Assembly (NCBI GenBank): GCA_023384415.1
Contig: JAHDWJ010000002.1
Location: forward strand, 170,190 to 234,189
From: Anaerolineae bacterium
GTDB taxonomy: Bacteria > Chloroflexota > Anaerolineae > Promineifilales > Promineifilaceae
DNA length: 64,000 nucleotides
Reading direction: 5' to 3'
Positions within the stretch are counted from its first letter, which is position 1; each line of letters starts with the position of its first letter. This document shows, one piece after another, positions 1 through 7,744 of this stretch. The notes below the pieces were generated by a model. It was not told where the DNA came from and did no database searches. It saw only the letters and a list, made by a program, of their open reading frames with translations. A program made the position numbers and the translations under genes.

Positions 1-1625
1 GCCCACCACGTTTGAATAGCGGCCAACGCATTTTGGATGAGCGGTTGCACAAAATCAATAACCGCCTGCGTCTTATCCTGTATGCCACCCCAGTTATTCT
101 CCCAGGCGTTCCGCAGAAGAGCCACGGCTCCAATGGCGGCCACGATGGGGATCGCAATTTGGGCGACAGCCAACAACAGGCTGCCCAAAGCAGGCACAAC
201 CACACTGGCAACCGCCAGGCCCAACACCATCAAAACATCTTCCCAGGAGACAAACTCACTCACCAGGTTGGTAACAAACGTTACCCCAGGCTCAACAATC
301 TCCCAGAGAGAGACAACCCCGTTATATAGCGTACTGGCTTGCGCTTCCGTTGCTCCAAACGCCGTGGCAATGGTTGTGAACAGGCCAGCCAAAGACTCAC
401 CCATTCCTTGCCCACTGCTCAAACTAGCAAAAAGCCCCCCAACCACCTCGCTAACCCGTTCAAACAGACCAGGCAGCGAGTCCAACAATGGTTGCAGCCG
501 CTGCATTCCAGCTTCTACCGCGGGAATGGCAGCCCTGGCTAAATCAGTTAAGACCGGCAAGAAGGCCGATCCCACCGTCACCGCCACCCCATCAATGGCA
601 CTCTTCAGCAGCGTCATTGACCCCTGGAGCGTATCTAGCTGCCGATCTGCCATCTCCTGAGCGGCCCCACCAGCCCCCTGTAATTTCTCCTCATACTCTG
701 CCAGAGCTTCACTGCCCCGCCCCAACAGAATCGAAAAGCTCCCTGCCGCCTCACGGCCAAAAATTGCATTCAGCGCAAAATCCCGCTGCTCAGGCCCCAG
801 CTGTGATAAAGCCGTCTCAAATTGTTCAATAATATCTGGCAGCCCCAGCATATTGCCTTCGCTGTCACGCACCGCCAGACCCATCGCCTCCATCGCCTCA
901 GCCGCCACATTCGTGGGTGTTGCCAGGCTGCCCATAATTGCTCGCAGGTGCGTTCCAGCCAGGCTGCTCTGAATACCAGCATCCGCCAAAAATCCGGCGG
1001 CCGCCGTCACCTCTTCCAACGACCACCCCAGATTGGCGGCCGTTGGCGCGGCAAATTTCATTGTTTGGCCGAGCATTTCAATGCTCGTATTAGAATTCGC
1101 GCTGGCTAAGGCCAACACATCAGAAACGCGCCCCGCCTCTTCCGCTTCTAACCGGAAACCCCCCAGAACATTAGAAACAATATCCGCCGTCGTAGCCAGG
1201 TCAATGCCCCCGGCTGAGGCAGCCGATAACACTGCCGGCAGCGCAGCAATAGACTGGTTTACGTCAAACCCGGCCATAGCCAAAAACGACAGGCCGTCGG
1301 CCGCTTGCGTAGCCGTAAATGCTGTGGTGGACCCAGCATCAAGAGCGGCCTGGCGCAGCAAATCCAAATCCCCGGCCGACGCCAGGCTAATGGCTCCGAC
1401 ATTGGCCATGGCCTGCTCAAATTCGGCAGCTCTCCCCACCGAATAAACCAACCCCCCACCAATGGCGGCCGCCCCCGCTACCACCGCCGTTCCTACCGCC
1501 GCGAATGCCCCACCCACTGCCCCCAGCGCACCCCCCAGGCCACCTACCTGCCCACTTACCCCCCTCAGGGTATCGCTGGCCCCATCATCATGCCCACGTA
1601 AAATAAGATTAATAATGGAGTTCAT
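1..1625 (-). CDS. Tail tape measure protein, N-terminal part (cut by window edge)
   Basis: Sets tail length and fills the tail tube before DNA ejection. The reading frame is open from ATG at 1625 to the window edge (541 codons). It starts MNSIINLILRGHDD, then a Gly/Ala-rich hydrophobic stretch, then the TP901-type tape measure region with AEFEQAMANVGAISLAS and FTATQAADGL. This is strongly similar to the P2 copy at 31815-34403 (862 aa), so about 320 aa lie outside the window. The start codon follows an intrinsic terminator (1631-1674), which is odd for an essential gene in an operon. Identification is firm; the exact length is not. Confidence 0.93.
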   Translation of the reverse strand, partial: MNSIINLILRGHDDGASDTLRGVSGQVGGLGGALGAVGGAFAAVGTAVVAGAAAIGGGLVYSVGRAAEFEQAMANVGAISLASAGDLDLLRQAALDAGSTTAFTATQAADGLSFLAMAGFDVNQSIAALPAVLSAASAGGIDLATTADIVSNVLGGFRLEAEEAGRVSDVLALASANSNTSIEMLGQTMKFAAPTAANLGWSLEEVTAAAGFLADAGIQSSLAGTHLRAIMGSLATPTNVAAEAMEAMGLAVRDSEGNMLGLPDIIEQFETALSQLGPEQRDFALNAIFGREAAGSFSILLGRGSEALAEYEEKLQGAGGAAQEMADRQLDTLQGSMTLLKSAIDGVAVTVGSAFLPVLTDLARAAIPAVEAGMQRLQPLLDSLPGLFERVSEVVGGLFASLSSGQGMGESLAGLFTTIATAFGATEAQASTLYNGVVSLWEIVEPGVTFVTNLVSEFVSWEDVLMVLGLAVASVVVPALGSLLLAVAQIAIPIVAAIGAVALLRNAWENNWGGIQDKTQAVIDFVQPLIQNALAAIQTWW

Positions 1626-1630
1626 GGCAT

Positions 1631-1674
1631 AAAAAAAGCCCGTGACCGCCCCTCAAACAGGGCAATCACGGGCT
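1631..1674 (-). terminator. Intrinsic terminator just upstream of the tape measure gene
   Basis: On the minus strand a 9-bp perfect stem (AGCCCGTGA/TCACGGGCT, with further GCCC/GGGC pairing inside) is followed by seven T, 6 bp before the tape measure ATG. P2 has a terminator of unrelated sequence at the same place (34412-34453). Confidence 0.8.
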
Positions 1675-1711
1675 GGGACATTACGTGCAAGCCGCTAAAC
1701 CAATAGCTGCC

Positions 1712-1849
1712 TTACGAACGAAACTCTTCTGGATACATACTCTCAATACCACGCACAATCATCAGTAGCGCACGTCGGGTAATCAACAGCAGCCGCTTCA
1801 ATTGAGCATTAAGTGTTTCAATATCCGTTCTGGACGATTGAGTAGACAT
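1712..1849 (-). CDS. Small conserved tail-region protein (45 aa)
   Basis: ATG at 1849, stop at 1712-1714. Sequence begins MSTQSSRTDIETLNAQ and contains RRALLMIVRGIE. A protein of the same size with the matching core RRALLMVVRYIEAAYPE is encoded at the same place in P2 (34488-34631). Conservation between two diverged elements supports a real gene. It lies between the frameshifted tail chaperone and the tape measure gene, so a role in tape measure folding or tail assembly is possible, but that rests on position only. Its first codons overlap a copy of the GGACGATT motif (1832-1848). Confidence 0.65.
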   Translation of the reverse strand: MSTQSSRTDIETLNAQLKRLLLITRRALLMIVRGIESMYPEEFRS

Positions 1850-1876
1850 AGTGTGAAAAAAAAACATCCTTGACAG

Positions 1877-2056
1877 CTATCCCGCAGACCATTTCTGTCG
1901 GACATTCATCTGCCACTGCTCAAAATCCCGTCCCGTCCGGTCATTCATCAGCCGTTCCTGAAGCTCCGCCAGCGTCGCCCAATCCTCATCTTCAACCCAG
2001 GATGGCAGCCAGCCACAAGCCAGGCATAACCCTATGATGTCCGGACGCTCGTAGAC
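1877..2056 (-). CDS. Tail assembly chaperone, frameshift extension (GT-type)
   Basis: An open frame of 59 codons with no usable start codon, in the -1 frame relative to the upstream chaperone. It matches the P2 extension (34576-34764) in GLC, GWLPS and DWATLAELQERLM. In lambda-like phages the G protein is extended to G-T by a -1 shift, and G-T recruits tail tube subunits to the tape measure protein. Here a C CCA AAG heptamer at 2056-2062 is in the correct frame, so a fusion of about 174 aa starting at 2400 is expected. Shown by sequence: frames and slip site. Inferred: that the shift happens. Confidence 0.8.
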   Translation of the reverse strand, partial: VYERPDIIGLCLACGWLPSWVEDEDWATLAELQERLMNDRTGRDFEQWQMNVRQKWSAG

Positions 2057-2400
2057 TTTGGGAGATTATTAGGTGAGGCTTGCAAAATTCTGGTGAGCCA
2101 GGTCAACTGCTCCGCATCAATCATAAAAATCCCATCAGGATCATCCTCCAGGTTAGCCAGCGGCTCATCATTATCCACATCCAAAACACCATGCCACTGC
2201 GGGATCAGCTCCGCATACAACGACTTCAGATCATCTTCCTGACCCGGCTTAAACGCCTTGATAGAATCCAGTTTCCACACCGCTACCCGCTTCCGCCGCA
2301 TAATAAACGCCCCTGGCACATCAAAAATATCTTCTGGGCAATCAATACGAACTAGCTTTGGGTTTTGATTGGACATAGGTCTGGATGGGGCTTGGTCCAT
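2032..2400 (-). CDS. Tail assembly chaperone (G-type)
   Basis: Protein of 122 aa between tail genes, similar to the P2 protein at 34725-35075 (shared CPEDIF/CPEEIF, RRKRVAVWK and DAEQLTW/DGEQLTW). Binds the tape measure protein during tail assembly in this family. I chose the ATG at 2400 because GGAGGG lies 7 bp before it and because it gives a length like the P2 homologue. An in-frame ATG at 2511 would add 37 basic residues. Just before its stop it carries the slip site used to make the longer form. Confidence 0.82.
   Translation of the reverse strand: MDQAPSRPMSNQNPKLVRIDCPEDIFDVPGAFIMRRKRVAVWKLDSIKAFKPGQEDDLKSLYAELIPQWHGVLDVDNDEPLANLEDDPDGIFMIDAEQLTWLTRILQASPNNLPKSTSVRTS
2056..2062 (-). 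promoter_or_regulatory. -1 ribosomal frameshift site C CCA AAG
   Basis: On the minus strand the heptamer C CCA AAG has the X XXY YYZ pattern in the zero frame of the chaperone. Slipping back one base gives CCC AAA and enters the 59-codon extension. The -1 frame has a stop (TAA) just upstream and no start codon, so only a shift there or just after can express it. Confidence 0.78.
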
Positions 2401-2571
2401 AGAATCCCTCCGGTCAAATTGTTCTACCGGCTTCGTGTGGCGCAATTCCTCACCCCCGGGGAACTTGCGATAACGATTGGTTGAAGGTTTTACTAGACTT
2501 TTATTCATCATATTTCCTTTTGGGGAGACTTACCAGAAAAACAACCTGGTAAACCTGCACAGAACATTCAA

Positions 2572-2823
2572 TCAGAAAGGATGGTCATCCTCATCATCTT
2601 CACCTGGTTCATTATAAAACTCGCTGCCCAGAACCACCTTGCTGTCTGGCTGACGATGTTTCCCTAAATCCGCCATTCCCTGACCCACAATATACGCCAC
2701 CACAATAGCCACAATTTCGGTCAGGTGAGCTTCCAGCGGGGCTAACTCTGGGACCAGGCTAACCAGAGCCAGCACAACCAACCCTACAACCATCACTTGA
2801 AACTTTTTAGATCCAAATATCAC
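2572..2823 (-). CDS. Small membrane protein, holin candidate
   Basis: 83 aa starting at GTG (2823) behind a strong AAAGGAGGT site. Two hydrophobic segments: residues about 9-26 (VMVVGLVVLALVSLVP) and 34-50 (LTEIVAIVVAYIVG). The C-terminus is acidic and ends GEDDEDDHPF. Size, two-segment topology and charged tail fit a small phage holin. It follows the fibre cassette, and no endolysin is next to it, so lysis function is only a suggestion. Confidence 0.5.
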   Translation of the reverse strand: MIFGSKKFQVMVVGLVVLALVSLVPELAPLEAHLTEIVAIVVAYIVGQGMADLGKHRQPDSKVVLGSEFYNEPGEDDEDDHPF

Positions 2824-2844
2824 GTAGAACCTCCTTTAAGGATA

Positions 2845-3320
2845 TTAAACCGGCCAGGGTGCATCCGGCCGGGCCTCAACACAATGCTGTACCAAAACAT
2901 CCACCAGCCCCCGGCTATCACAATGTCGCACCAATTCTCGTGACTTGGCCAACGGCGTGTTACCTGCCAGCTCTTCATGGTTAATTCCCATATCAAAGGC
3001 CAGCGTACCAATCTCATCCAATGAAAAAAGATCGCCAATAAGCCGTCGGATGCTGGCTAGACGCTCAGCGTGGTGATGGTGCCGGCGCCCACCCGCCGTC
3101 TGGCTTTTCTGCCAGGCATTGAGTCGGGCAATACTGATGAGAGCCTGGTGAAGTCCCCGCTCCAGCTCATCAATTTTTTTTTGTGGGCACTCAGCCGGTC
3201 ATCATGGTGTGTCTTGTTCAGACCTAACTCCTCCCGCAGGCTGGTCATCTCTTGGGCAAGGTTAGCTACCAGTTGGTTCAACACGCCGATAGCTTCCAAA
3301 ATGCGATCTGTATCTTTCAT
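2845..3320 (-). CDS. Coiled-coil protein with C-terminal EAD1-like domain, joined by a -1 frameshift at an A9 run
   Basis: The zero frame (3057-3320, 87 aa) begins MKDTDRILEAIGVLNQL and looks like a coiled coil up to residue 49 (HKKK). At nine consecutive A (3174-3182) a -1 shift continues the coiled coil (IDELERGLHQALISIARLN) into an open frame to 2845, giving 158 aa. Residues about 90-158 read IRRLIGDLFSLDEIGTLAFD, MGINHEELAGNTPLAKSREL and VEARPDAPW, which is the pattern of effector-associated domain 1 (EAD1), a death-like adaptor of bacterial conflict systems. The zero-frame tail after the A run (RRVGAGTITTLSV) looks like noise. It could be programmed slippage, a mutation, or a homopolymer sequencing error. 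The domain call is from memory of the motif. Confidence 0.6.
3174..3182 (-). promoter_or_regulatory. A9 slippery run in the EAD gene
   Basis: Nine A on the minus strand. A -1 step here (A AAA AAA context) joins the N-terminal coiled coil to the EAD1-like frame. No start codon suits the second frame near the junction. Confidence 0.55.
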
Positions 3321-3325
3321 GGTCG

Positions 3326-3781
3326 TTAGCTTTCGTTAATGCGTAATTCACAATCTTGCAACGTCAATGTTTGCCCGTCGGATACAACCCTATCCGCCCC
3401 CAGGTCCCAATAAAAGTAACACTCCCGGCTGCCCTGGGTGGCATTGTCATCCGTCAGCACCGCATAACGCGCCCCGCTGCCACTGCCAGGCAGGTTCCCC
3501 CCACTGGCGGTCCAAACCAAATCCCTAAGTTGAATCAGTGCCCGGTCATTGCCGTCATCTTCAGTCCAGGTGTCAAAATCAGTAGCCCCTGGTGTTACTT
3601 GAATCCCCCCTGCTGTGTACCCATTTCCGGCCGCCACCTCCGTCAATTCCGATTTGGTGTTCAGATCTGGGCCAGGTGCAACGGCACTGGTGAATAAGGC
3701 TACATAAAAATTAGTAGGAATGGTTACGCCTCGCAATCCCCAACCTAACATCTTGTACTTCCCTCTGTTTGTCCAAGCCAT
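3326..3781 (-). CDS. Tail fibre cassette protein, phage tail-like (151 aa)
   Basis: Begins MAWTNRGKYKMLGWGLRGV. The C-terminal part has YFYWDLGADRVVSDGQTLTL. The P2 protein at 41334-41756 has the same layout (LVLTAGGG, then an aromatic-rich strand, then LADGETLTIDF) and the same neighbours, so they are likely homologues. Start overlaps the stop of the Ig-like gene by 1 bp (ATGG at 3781). Probably a structural protein of the host-contact apparatus; no precise function is recognised. Confidence 0.7.
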   Translation of the reverse strand: MAWTNRGKYKMLGWGLRGVTIPTNFYVALFTSAVAPGPDLNTKSELTEVAAGNGYTAGGIQVTPGATDFDTWTEDDGNDRALIQLRDLVWTASGGNLPGSGSGARYAVLTDDNATQGSRECYFYWDLGADRVVSDGQTLTLQDCELRINES

Positions 3782-4101
3782 TATGGCCTCCTATCGGTAC
3801 AACGAATTTCCCAGTAATATTCCAGGGTGTTGCCCCCTAACAGAAATCGCAAAACTTTATGATAAAGCGCGCCATCAGTGAGATTCCCCACCCTGGCCGT
3901 CGTGATAAGATTGTCAGTAACGCTGCAATCGCCTGTGGCTACAACCGCCGTCACATCCTCAGACACGCCACGCCTGGTATCAATCTTCCAGACGGTCAAG
4001 ACCGGATTACTGGGACTACTGCCAACAGGCGTCACATCCACGACTCGGGCGATCATCTCGTTGGGCCGCTGCTCCTCAGAAGTGATTAGATTGCTGCTCA
4101 T
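3781..4101 (-). CDS. Tail fibre cassette protein, Ig-like fold candidate (106 aa)
   Basis: Start chosen at ATG 4101, which overlaps the fibre stop as ATGA. An in-frame GTG at 4107 is the alternative. The sequence is beta-rich with no catalytic motif and ends YYWEIRCTDRRP. It corresponds by position to the 89-aa P2 protein at 41054-41323, which has the DP..LDYKWDW..WLADGETI pattern of small Ig-like phage virion proteins. The similarity between the two is weak by eye. Confidence 0.65.
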   Translation of the reverse strand: MSSNLITSEEQRPNEMIARVVDVTPVGSSPSNPVLTVWKIDTRRGVSEDVTAVVATGDCSVTDNLITTARVGNLTDGALYHKVLRFLLGGNTLEYYWEIRCTDRRP

Positions 4102-5396
4102 GCCCACTCCTGTAATGTATAGGCAAATAACCGACTGGGCAGTATGGCGGCTAACCGACTATCCGATTGGGCCACCGTTGTCAGCCTGGCATCTACGAGC
4201 TGATACACAATCAGGCCATCACTGTCTATGAAGACGATGGGATTTATGCTGGCCGCCACCGCCCCAGCCCCGCCGGGCATTACCACCACACTACCCAACA
4301 CCAGGCCAGGGTCTACACTAGTCACAACCACCGCGGCCGCGCCAGAACCAACCACCAAACTCCCCAAAACAACCGTTGGCCCTTCACCCGAAACTCCCAC
4401 CGCCGCCGCCCCAGGGGTTATCTGCAAATCCCCCCCGGCCTGCACCGTAGGCTGCCCAACAGCCGCCACCGCCCCAGCCCCGCCGGGCATTACCACCACA
4501 CTACCCAACACCAGGCCAGGGTCTACACTAGTCACAACCACCGCGGCCGCGCCAGAACCAACCACCAAACTCCCCAAAACAACCGTTGGCCCTTCACCCG
4601 AAACTCCCACCGCCGCCGCCCCAGGGGTTAAAACCAGGTTGCCCAAAACAACCATTGGCCCACTGCCAGATACAGAACTCCCGGCCACAGCCCCTACAAC
4701 AGCCACACTACCCAACACCAGGCCAGGATTAACCGCGGCCGCAATCACCACCGCCAGGCCCGGCCCAATAGCCAGACTCCCCAAACCAACAAGTGGGTCT
4801 AATGTTCCTGCCACCACCACCGCCGCCGCCGGCGTAACCAAAACCCCCCCAGTCACACTATATTCAAGATCCAACCTGGCCGCGCCAGACGAAGAGCCAT
4901 CTACCTGCCAGAATCCATTCCACTCCTCACTGTCAGACAATCCCTCATCATCAATCAGAAACGTCAACGCATTGCCCGCAGACCAGCCAGGCCGATCAAC
5001 AATCTCCTGAACAAGGCTAGTCACATCAAATGGAAAATCCTGATCCAGAACATTGACCGACAAATCCCCCGTAGAAACACTGGCTGTCGTTTTTGTCCGA
5101 CCCCGGATATTGTCTGTCGTGGCGGCCAAAACGGCGGAATTGTCGGCTGCCTCACCATAAATAACCGCCTCAACAACCCCCGCCGTCCAATCCTCAAAGC
5201 CCACAATCGTCAACGTTGCCGAAATAATAGTGGCCTCAGAAGGAACATCTGGAACAATAAACGACACCGCTGAAATAACCGAATATCCAGTGTAATTGCC
5301 AATCGCAAAATAATCTTCCGTGATATTTGGAAGACCACTGCCGGGTTGAAACCCATCCCGATTACTGGCAGATACCTGAAGATTAAGGGTTGGCAT
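4098..5396 (-). CDS. Fibre/adhesin with N-terminal beta domain and about nine 23-aa hydrophobic repeats
   Basis: 432 aa. Residues 1 to about 180 (NLQVSASNRDGFQPG ... LDLEYS) match the N-terminal domain of the P2 protein at 41768-43183. It resembles DNRLRE-like beta domains found in cell-surface and phage appendage proteins. Then come Gly/Ala/Val repeats with GP..VLGSL at the core, ending in a distinct C-terminus. Three repeats (70 codons) are duplicated at the DNA level with a 169-bp identical core. A role in host binding is an inference from repeats, position and variability. The module sits after the tail tube gene here but after the minor head gene in P2. Confidence 0.78.
   Translation of the reverse strand: MPTLNLQVSASNRDGFQPGSGLPNITEDYFAIGNYTGYSVISAVSFIVPDVPSEATIISATLTIVGFEDWTAGVVEAVIYGEAADNSAVLAATTDNIRGRTKTTASVSTGDLSVNVLDQDFPFDVTSLVQEIVDRPGWSAGNALTFLIDDEGLSDSEEWNGFWQVDGSSSGAARLDLEYSVTGGVLVTPAAAVVVAGTLDPLVGLGSLAIGPGLAVVIAAAVNPGLVLGSVAVVGAVAGSSVSGSGPMVVLGNLVLTPGAAAVGVSGEGPTVVLGSLVVGSGAAAVVVTSVDPGLVLGSVVVMPGGAGAVAAVGQPTVQAGGDLQITPGAAAVGVSGEGPTVVLGSLVVGSGAAAVVVTSVDPGLVLGSVVVMPGGAGAVAASINPIVFIDSDGLIVYQLVDARLTTVAQSDSRLAAILPSRLFAYTLQEWA
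4252..4630. repeat. 169-bp exact direct repeat, period 210 bp, inside the fibre gene
   Basis: Copies at 4252-4420 and 4462-4630 are identical and offset by 210 bp (70 codons, in frame). They encode the same run of hydrophobic repeats twice. Perfect identity suggests a recent duplication or ongoing copy-number change. Confidence 0.93.
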
Positions 5397-5418
5397 TTAC
5401 GTCCTCACCGACCGCCCA

Positions 5419-6393
5419 CTAAATAGCAGCCACATCATTAATCAGTGTGGCTTGCCAGTCATACCCCAACGTCGGATCATAAATAGAGTGCCCCATCAAC
5501 GACACCTTGCGCGTAGGGCCATCTTCCGGCCACTCATAGGTCTCAAATTTAGTACAGAAATTCCAGGTCAGCGCAAGGGGGCTAGGCCCCGTGAACTTAA
5601 GCTGCCCAAACCGATTCGCATTAACCTGGTACTTCCCACTAAATTCACTGTACGTGGTTGCATCAAACAGGAGCGTCACCATAAACACCACATCACGTTC
5701 CCCCCGCCGGGCAGCCCCGTAATGCCCTGCATCCCCCCCAAAGTAGAGAGGTGCCTGGCCGTTATCCCCTTCGATGCTGAACTCCATCAACGTACCTATT
5801 TCCGTGGTCCCAATCCCCCCGGCTGCATCATCCAGGTAAAATTGCACCTGCTTAAAGGCCGCGTATGTCCCCCGCAAGTCACGATCAGTCAACGCCGGCG
5901 TCATGGTATGCCCTGGTGTAACCCTGCTGGCCAGCCAATCCAGACTCATCTCTACCAGCGTGGGCTTACTGCCCCCCTTGCCTTGAATCTTCCACTTACT
6001 CACCAGGCCATCAGAAATTCGGAACGCCCCCACATTATCCGCCACTTCAAACGTCACCGGCTTCAAATCATCGCTGGTAGCCATCCCATTATAAACCCGG
6101 GTATACGGCCCCGCGCCGGTGGGTGTCACCCCACCTTTGAGAAACGTTTCCCCCCACCAGGCCAGGTCACTATAATTCAACACCCCCTTAATCTGGAACT
6201 TATCAACCTGAACATGCGTCTCCGCCGCGTCATAATTCTTGGCAAAACTGGTCCGGCTCTGGAGAATCAGCTCCTTCACCCGCTTCTCCGCAGGAATAGG
6301 CCCAGCCTCATAAATCTTGCGCGTGGCCGCCACCGGCGTTCCAATCGCCGCCTGCAGCCCTGCCTGCCAAAACGTTGTTGCTACATTACTCAT
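5419..6393 (-). CDS. Major tail tube protein
   Basis: 324 aa, strongly similar along its length to the P2 protein at 35122-36105 (MSNxATTxWQAG start, GTPVAATRK, DRDLRGTYAAFK, RRGER, ethical C-terminal SLMGHSIYDPTLGYDWQ). It is a single long beta-rich protein located between the tail terminator group and the chaperones, the usual place of the tail tube subunit. Start ATG at 6393 overlaps the stop of the preceding 68-aa gene by 4 bp. Confidence 0.85.
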   Translation of the reverse strand: MSNVATTFWQAGLQAAIGTPVAATRKIYEAGPIPAEKRVKELILQSRTSFAKNYDAAETHVQVDKFQIKGVLNYSDLAWWGETFLKGGVTPTGAGPYTRVYNGMATSDDLKPVTFEVADNVGAFRISDGLVSKWKIQGKGGSKPTLVEMSLDWLASRVTPGHTMTPALTDRDLRGTYAAFKQVQFYLDDAAGGIGTTEIGTLMEFSIEGDNGQAPLYFGGDAGHYGAARRGERDVVFMVTLLFDATTYSEFSGKYQVNANRFGQLKFTGPSPLALTWNFCTKFETYEWPEDGPTRKVSLMGHSIYDPTLGYDWQATLINDVAAI

Positions 6394-6596
6394 TCGCCAC
6401 CTTCCTTGTTATTGATTCGATACAAGCCACTGCTTATTGCCGCCTCAAGCTGCTTCACATCCAGGCCCTGGCACTCCTCCCCGCTCAAATCTCGCGCCGG
6501 AATGCCCGTCAGATGTCCGCCTGTAGCAACAAACACCAGCCCATAACGTCGTGCCTGCTCCTGAGGAGATATTAAAACCTTACGTGCGCTGCTCAT
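6390..6596 (-). CDS. Small conserved tail-region protein (68 aa)
   Basis: Start ATG at 6596. Contains YGLVFVATGGHLTGIPARDLS. The P2 protein at 36098-36295 shares GLNFVPYNGDHLTGVPARNLS and the position between tail terminator and tube genes. The fold looks like the small GIP-ARDL proteins seen next to head-tail joining genes. Function unknown. Confidence 0.75.
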   Translation of the reverse strand: MSSARKVLISPQEQARRYGLVFVATGGHLTGIPARDLSGEECQGLDVKQLEAAISSGLYRINNKEGGE

Positions 6597-6612
6597 ATCA
6601 CTGCTCCTGCTC

Positions 6613-7035
6613 TTAGCCGCTGATATTGCCCCGGGCCATGAGCGACAATTCCTCAAACCGATAATGCACCCCATCTACCAAAGCAAAAAACGGGCGTGTC
6701 CGTCCCTCAACCTCCAACGCCGTATACGTCACCCCCGTCACATTATCTCGAATCGCCTGCATAACCGCCGTCCACACCTCATCCAGGGCATCCTCAGCCG
6801 CAGCTTCACCATATGCCTGGCGGTTAATACACAACGTCAGAACAAAATAAAAATCAAATTGATTAGAGGCGGCCGCCAACATCTCAGGCGCAACCCCATC
6901 ATCATGCAAATAAACCAACGGGCTAACCCCATCCAGAGAAAGTGGCGGGTACGGCAAATTAACCGCAATGGCCGTTATCCCCTCAAACAACGCCGAAACC
7001 TCCAGCCTCACATCCTTACGATTCGTCAACGCCAT
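6613..7035 (-). CDS. Tail terminator-like protein (140 aa)
   Basis: Begins MALTNRKDVRLEVSALFEG. The P2 counterpart (36285-36722) begins MALTSQDLVLAEISDLFDSL and shares the RDNV.GT.Y segment. Size and place, after the HK97 gp10-like gene and before the tail tube, fit the protein that caps the tail tube. Family call is by context and length. Confidence 0.7.
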   Translation of the reverse strand: MALTNRKDVRLEVSALFEGITAIAVNLPYPPLSLDGVSPLVYLHDDGVAPEMLAAASNQFDFYFVLTLCINRQAYGEAAAEDALDEVWTAVMQAIRDNVTGVTYTALEVEGRTRPFFALVDGVHYRFEELSLMARGNISG

Positions 7036-7406
7036 TAGCCAGCCCTCTCCACACGTAAATTAACCTCATCTCCAAACAGCCTGACCACATTCGGCCCTTC
7101 CACATTCCGGGCATGGTCAAAAAATGGCCGTTGATGTTTGTCATCACGAACATAGGGAGAGTAAACCACGTTTGTCCCCAGAACCCCTTCCACACCATTC
7201 CCTACCCGCTTCACCTCAGCGTGGACACTGTTCTTTGTTCGCCCCGTATCCACCTCAATATGACCAGAGACAAACCGCTGCATCTGCACCACAGCCAGCG
7301 ACATGATCCCCATCATCCCGCTGCCCGTCACCCCAGCTTGCACCGCCGCCAAAGCCTGGGCCGTCCGGTTAGCATCTCGCAGCGTTTCTTCAGAAAAGAC
7401 AATCAC
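7035..7406 (-). CDS. HK97 gp10-like tail completion protein (123 aa)
   Basis: Starts at GTG 7406, overlapping the previous stop as GTGA. Carries the family pattern of N-terminal helix, then HIEVDTGRTKNSVHAEV, then NVVYSPYVRD. The P2 homologue at 36725-37111 has NIEVDTGWTKNSIFPDV and SVHYAPYVRD. Joins the head to the tail in HK97-like virions. Confidence 0.84.
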   Translation of the reverse strand: MIVFSEETLRDANRTAQALAAVQAGVTGSGMMGIMSLAVVQMQRFVSGHIEVDTGRTKNSVHAEVKRVGNGVEGVLGTNVVYSPYVRDDKHQRPFFDHARNVEGPNVVRLFGDEVNLRVERAG

Positions 7407-7744
7407 CGCTTCTTCTCCGTGAGCAAAAGCTCCAAAAATGACCCGCCATCCGGTCTCACCCACTCTTTAACCATCTTCACCGGATATTCAATCTCCCCAA
7501 TAATCAGCAAATCCCCCTCACAAATATCCGGGAGACGGTTCTGGTCATCAGCAAAGGCATAAGTCATCTTCCCTTCACGCGCACTTTTCAGCTGCGCCTC
7601 CTCCACCAACTCGGCTCCAACAGGCAAAAGAGGCACAATCTGAACCTGGGCCAGGTGGGGCAGGGGGCTGCCCACCTTGCCCCCAGATAAGGCCGGTGGC
7701 CGTTTGCTGCTGGCAATCATACCCGCCAGATTAGAAGCACTCAT
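7403..7744 (-). CDS. Head closure/stopper protein (113 aa)
   Basis: Contains DICEGDLLIIGEIEYPVKMVKEW, the beta-barrel signature seen in head completion proteins. The P2 homologue (37108-37455) has DVREGDILVVSGVEYAIRSAAEF. Sits between the adaptor and the gp10-like gene with short overlaps on both sides. Confidence 0.75.
   Translation of the reverse strand: MSASNLAGMIASSKRPPALSGGKVGSPLPHLAQVQIVPLLPVGAELVEEAQLKSAREGKMTYAFADDQNRLPDICEGDLLIIGEIEYPVKMVKEWVRPDGGSFLELLLTEKKR

Noticed and set aside
37-660. Long plus-strand open frames over the first 1.6 kb
   Set aside because: They mirror the tape measure gene on the minus strand, whose frame is open to the edge and matches the P2 protein.
2820-3038. 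72-aa minus-strand frame starting MAIFFHWMRLVRW
   Set aside because: It overlaps the EAD1-like frame, which makes better sense as protein; the Trp-rich product looks like an out-of-frame translation.
4228-5010. 260-aa plus-strand Pro/Thr-rich frame
   Set aside because: Low-complexity mirror of the fibre repeats on the minus strand; no ribosome site.
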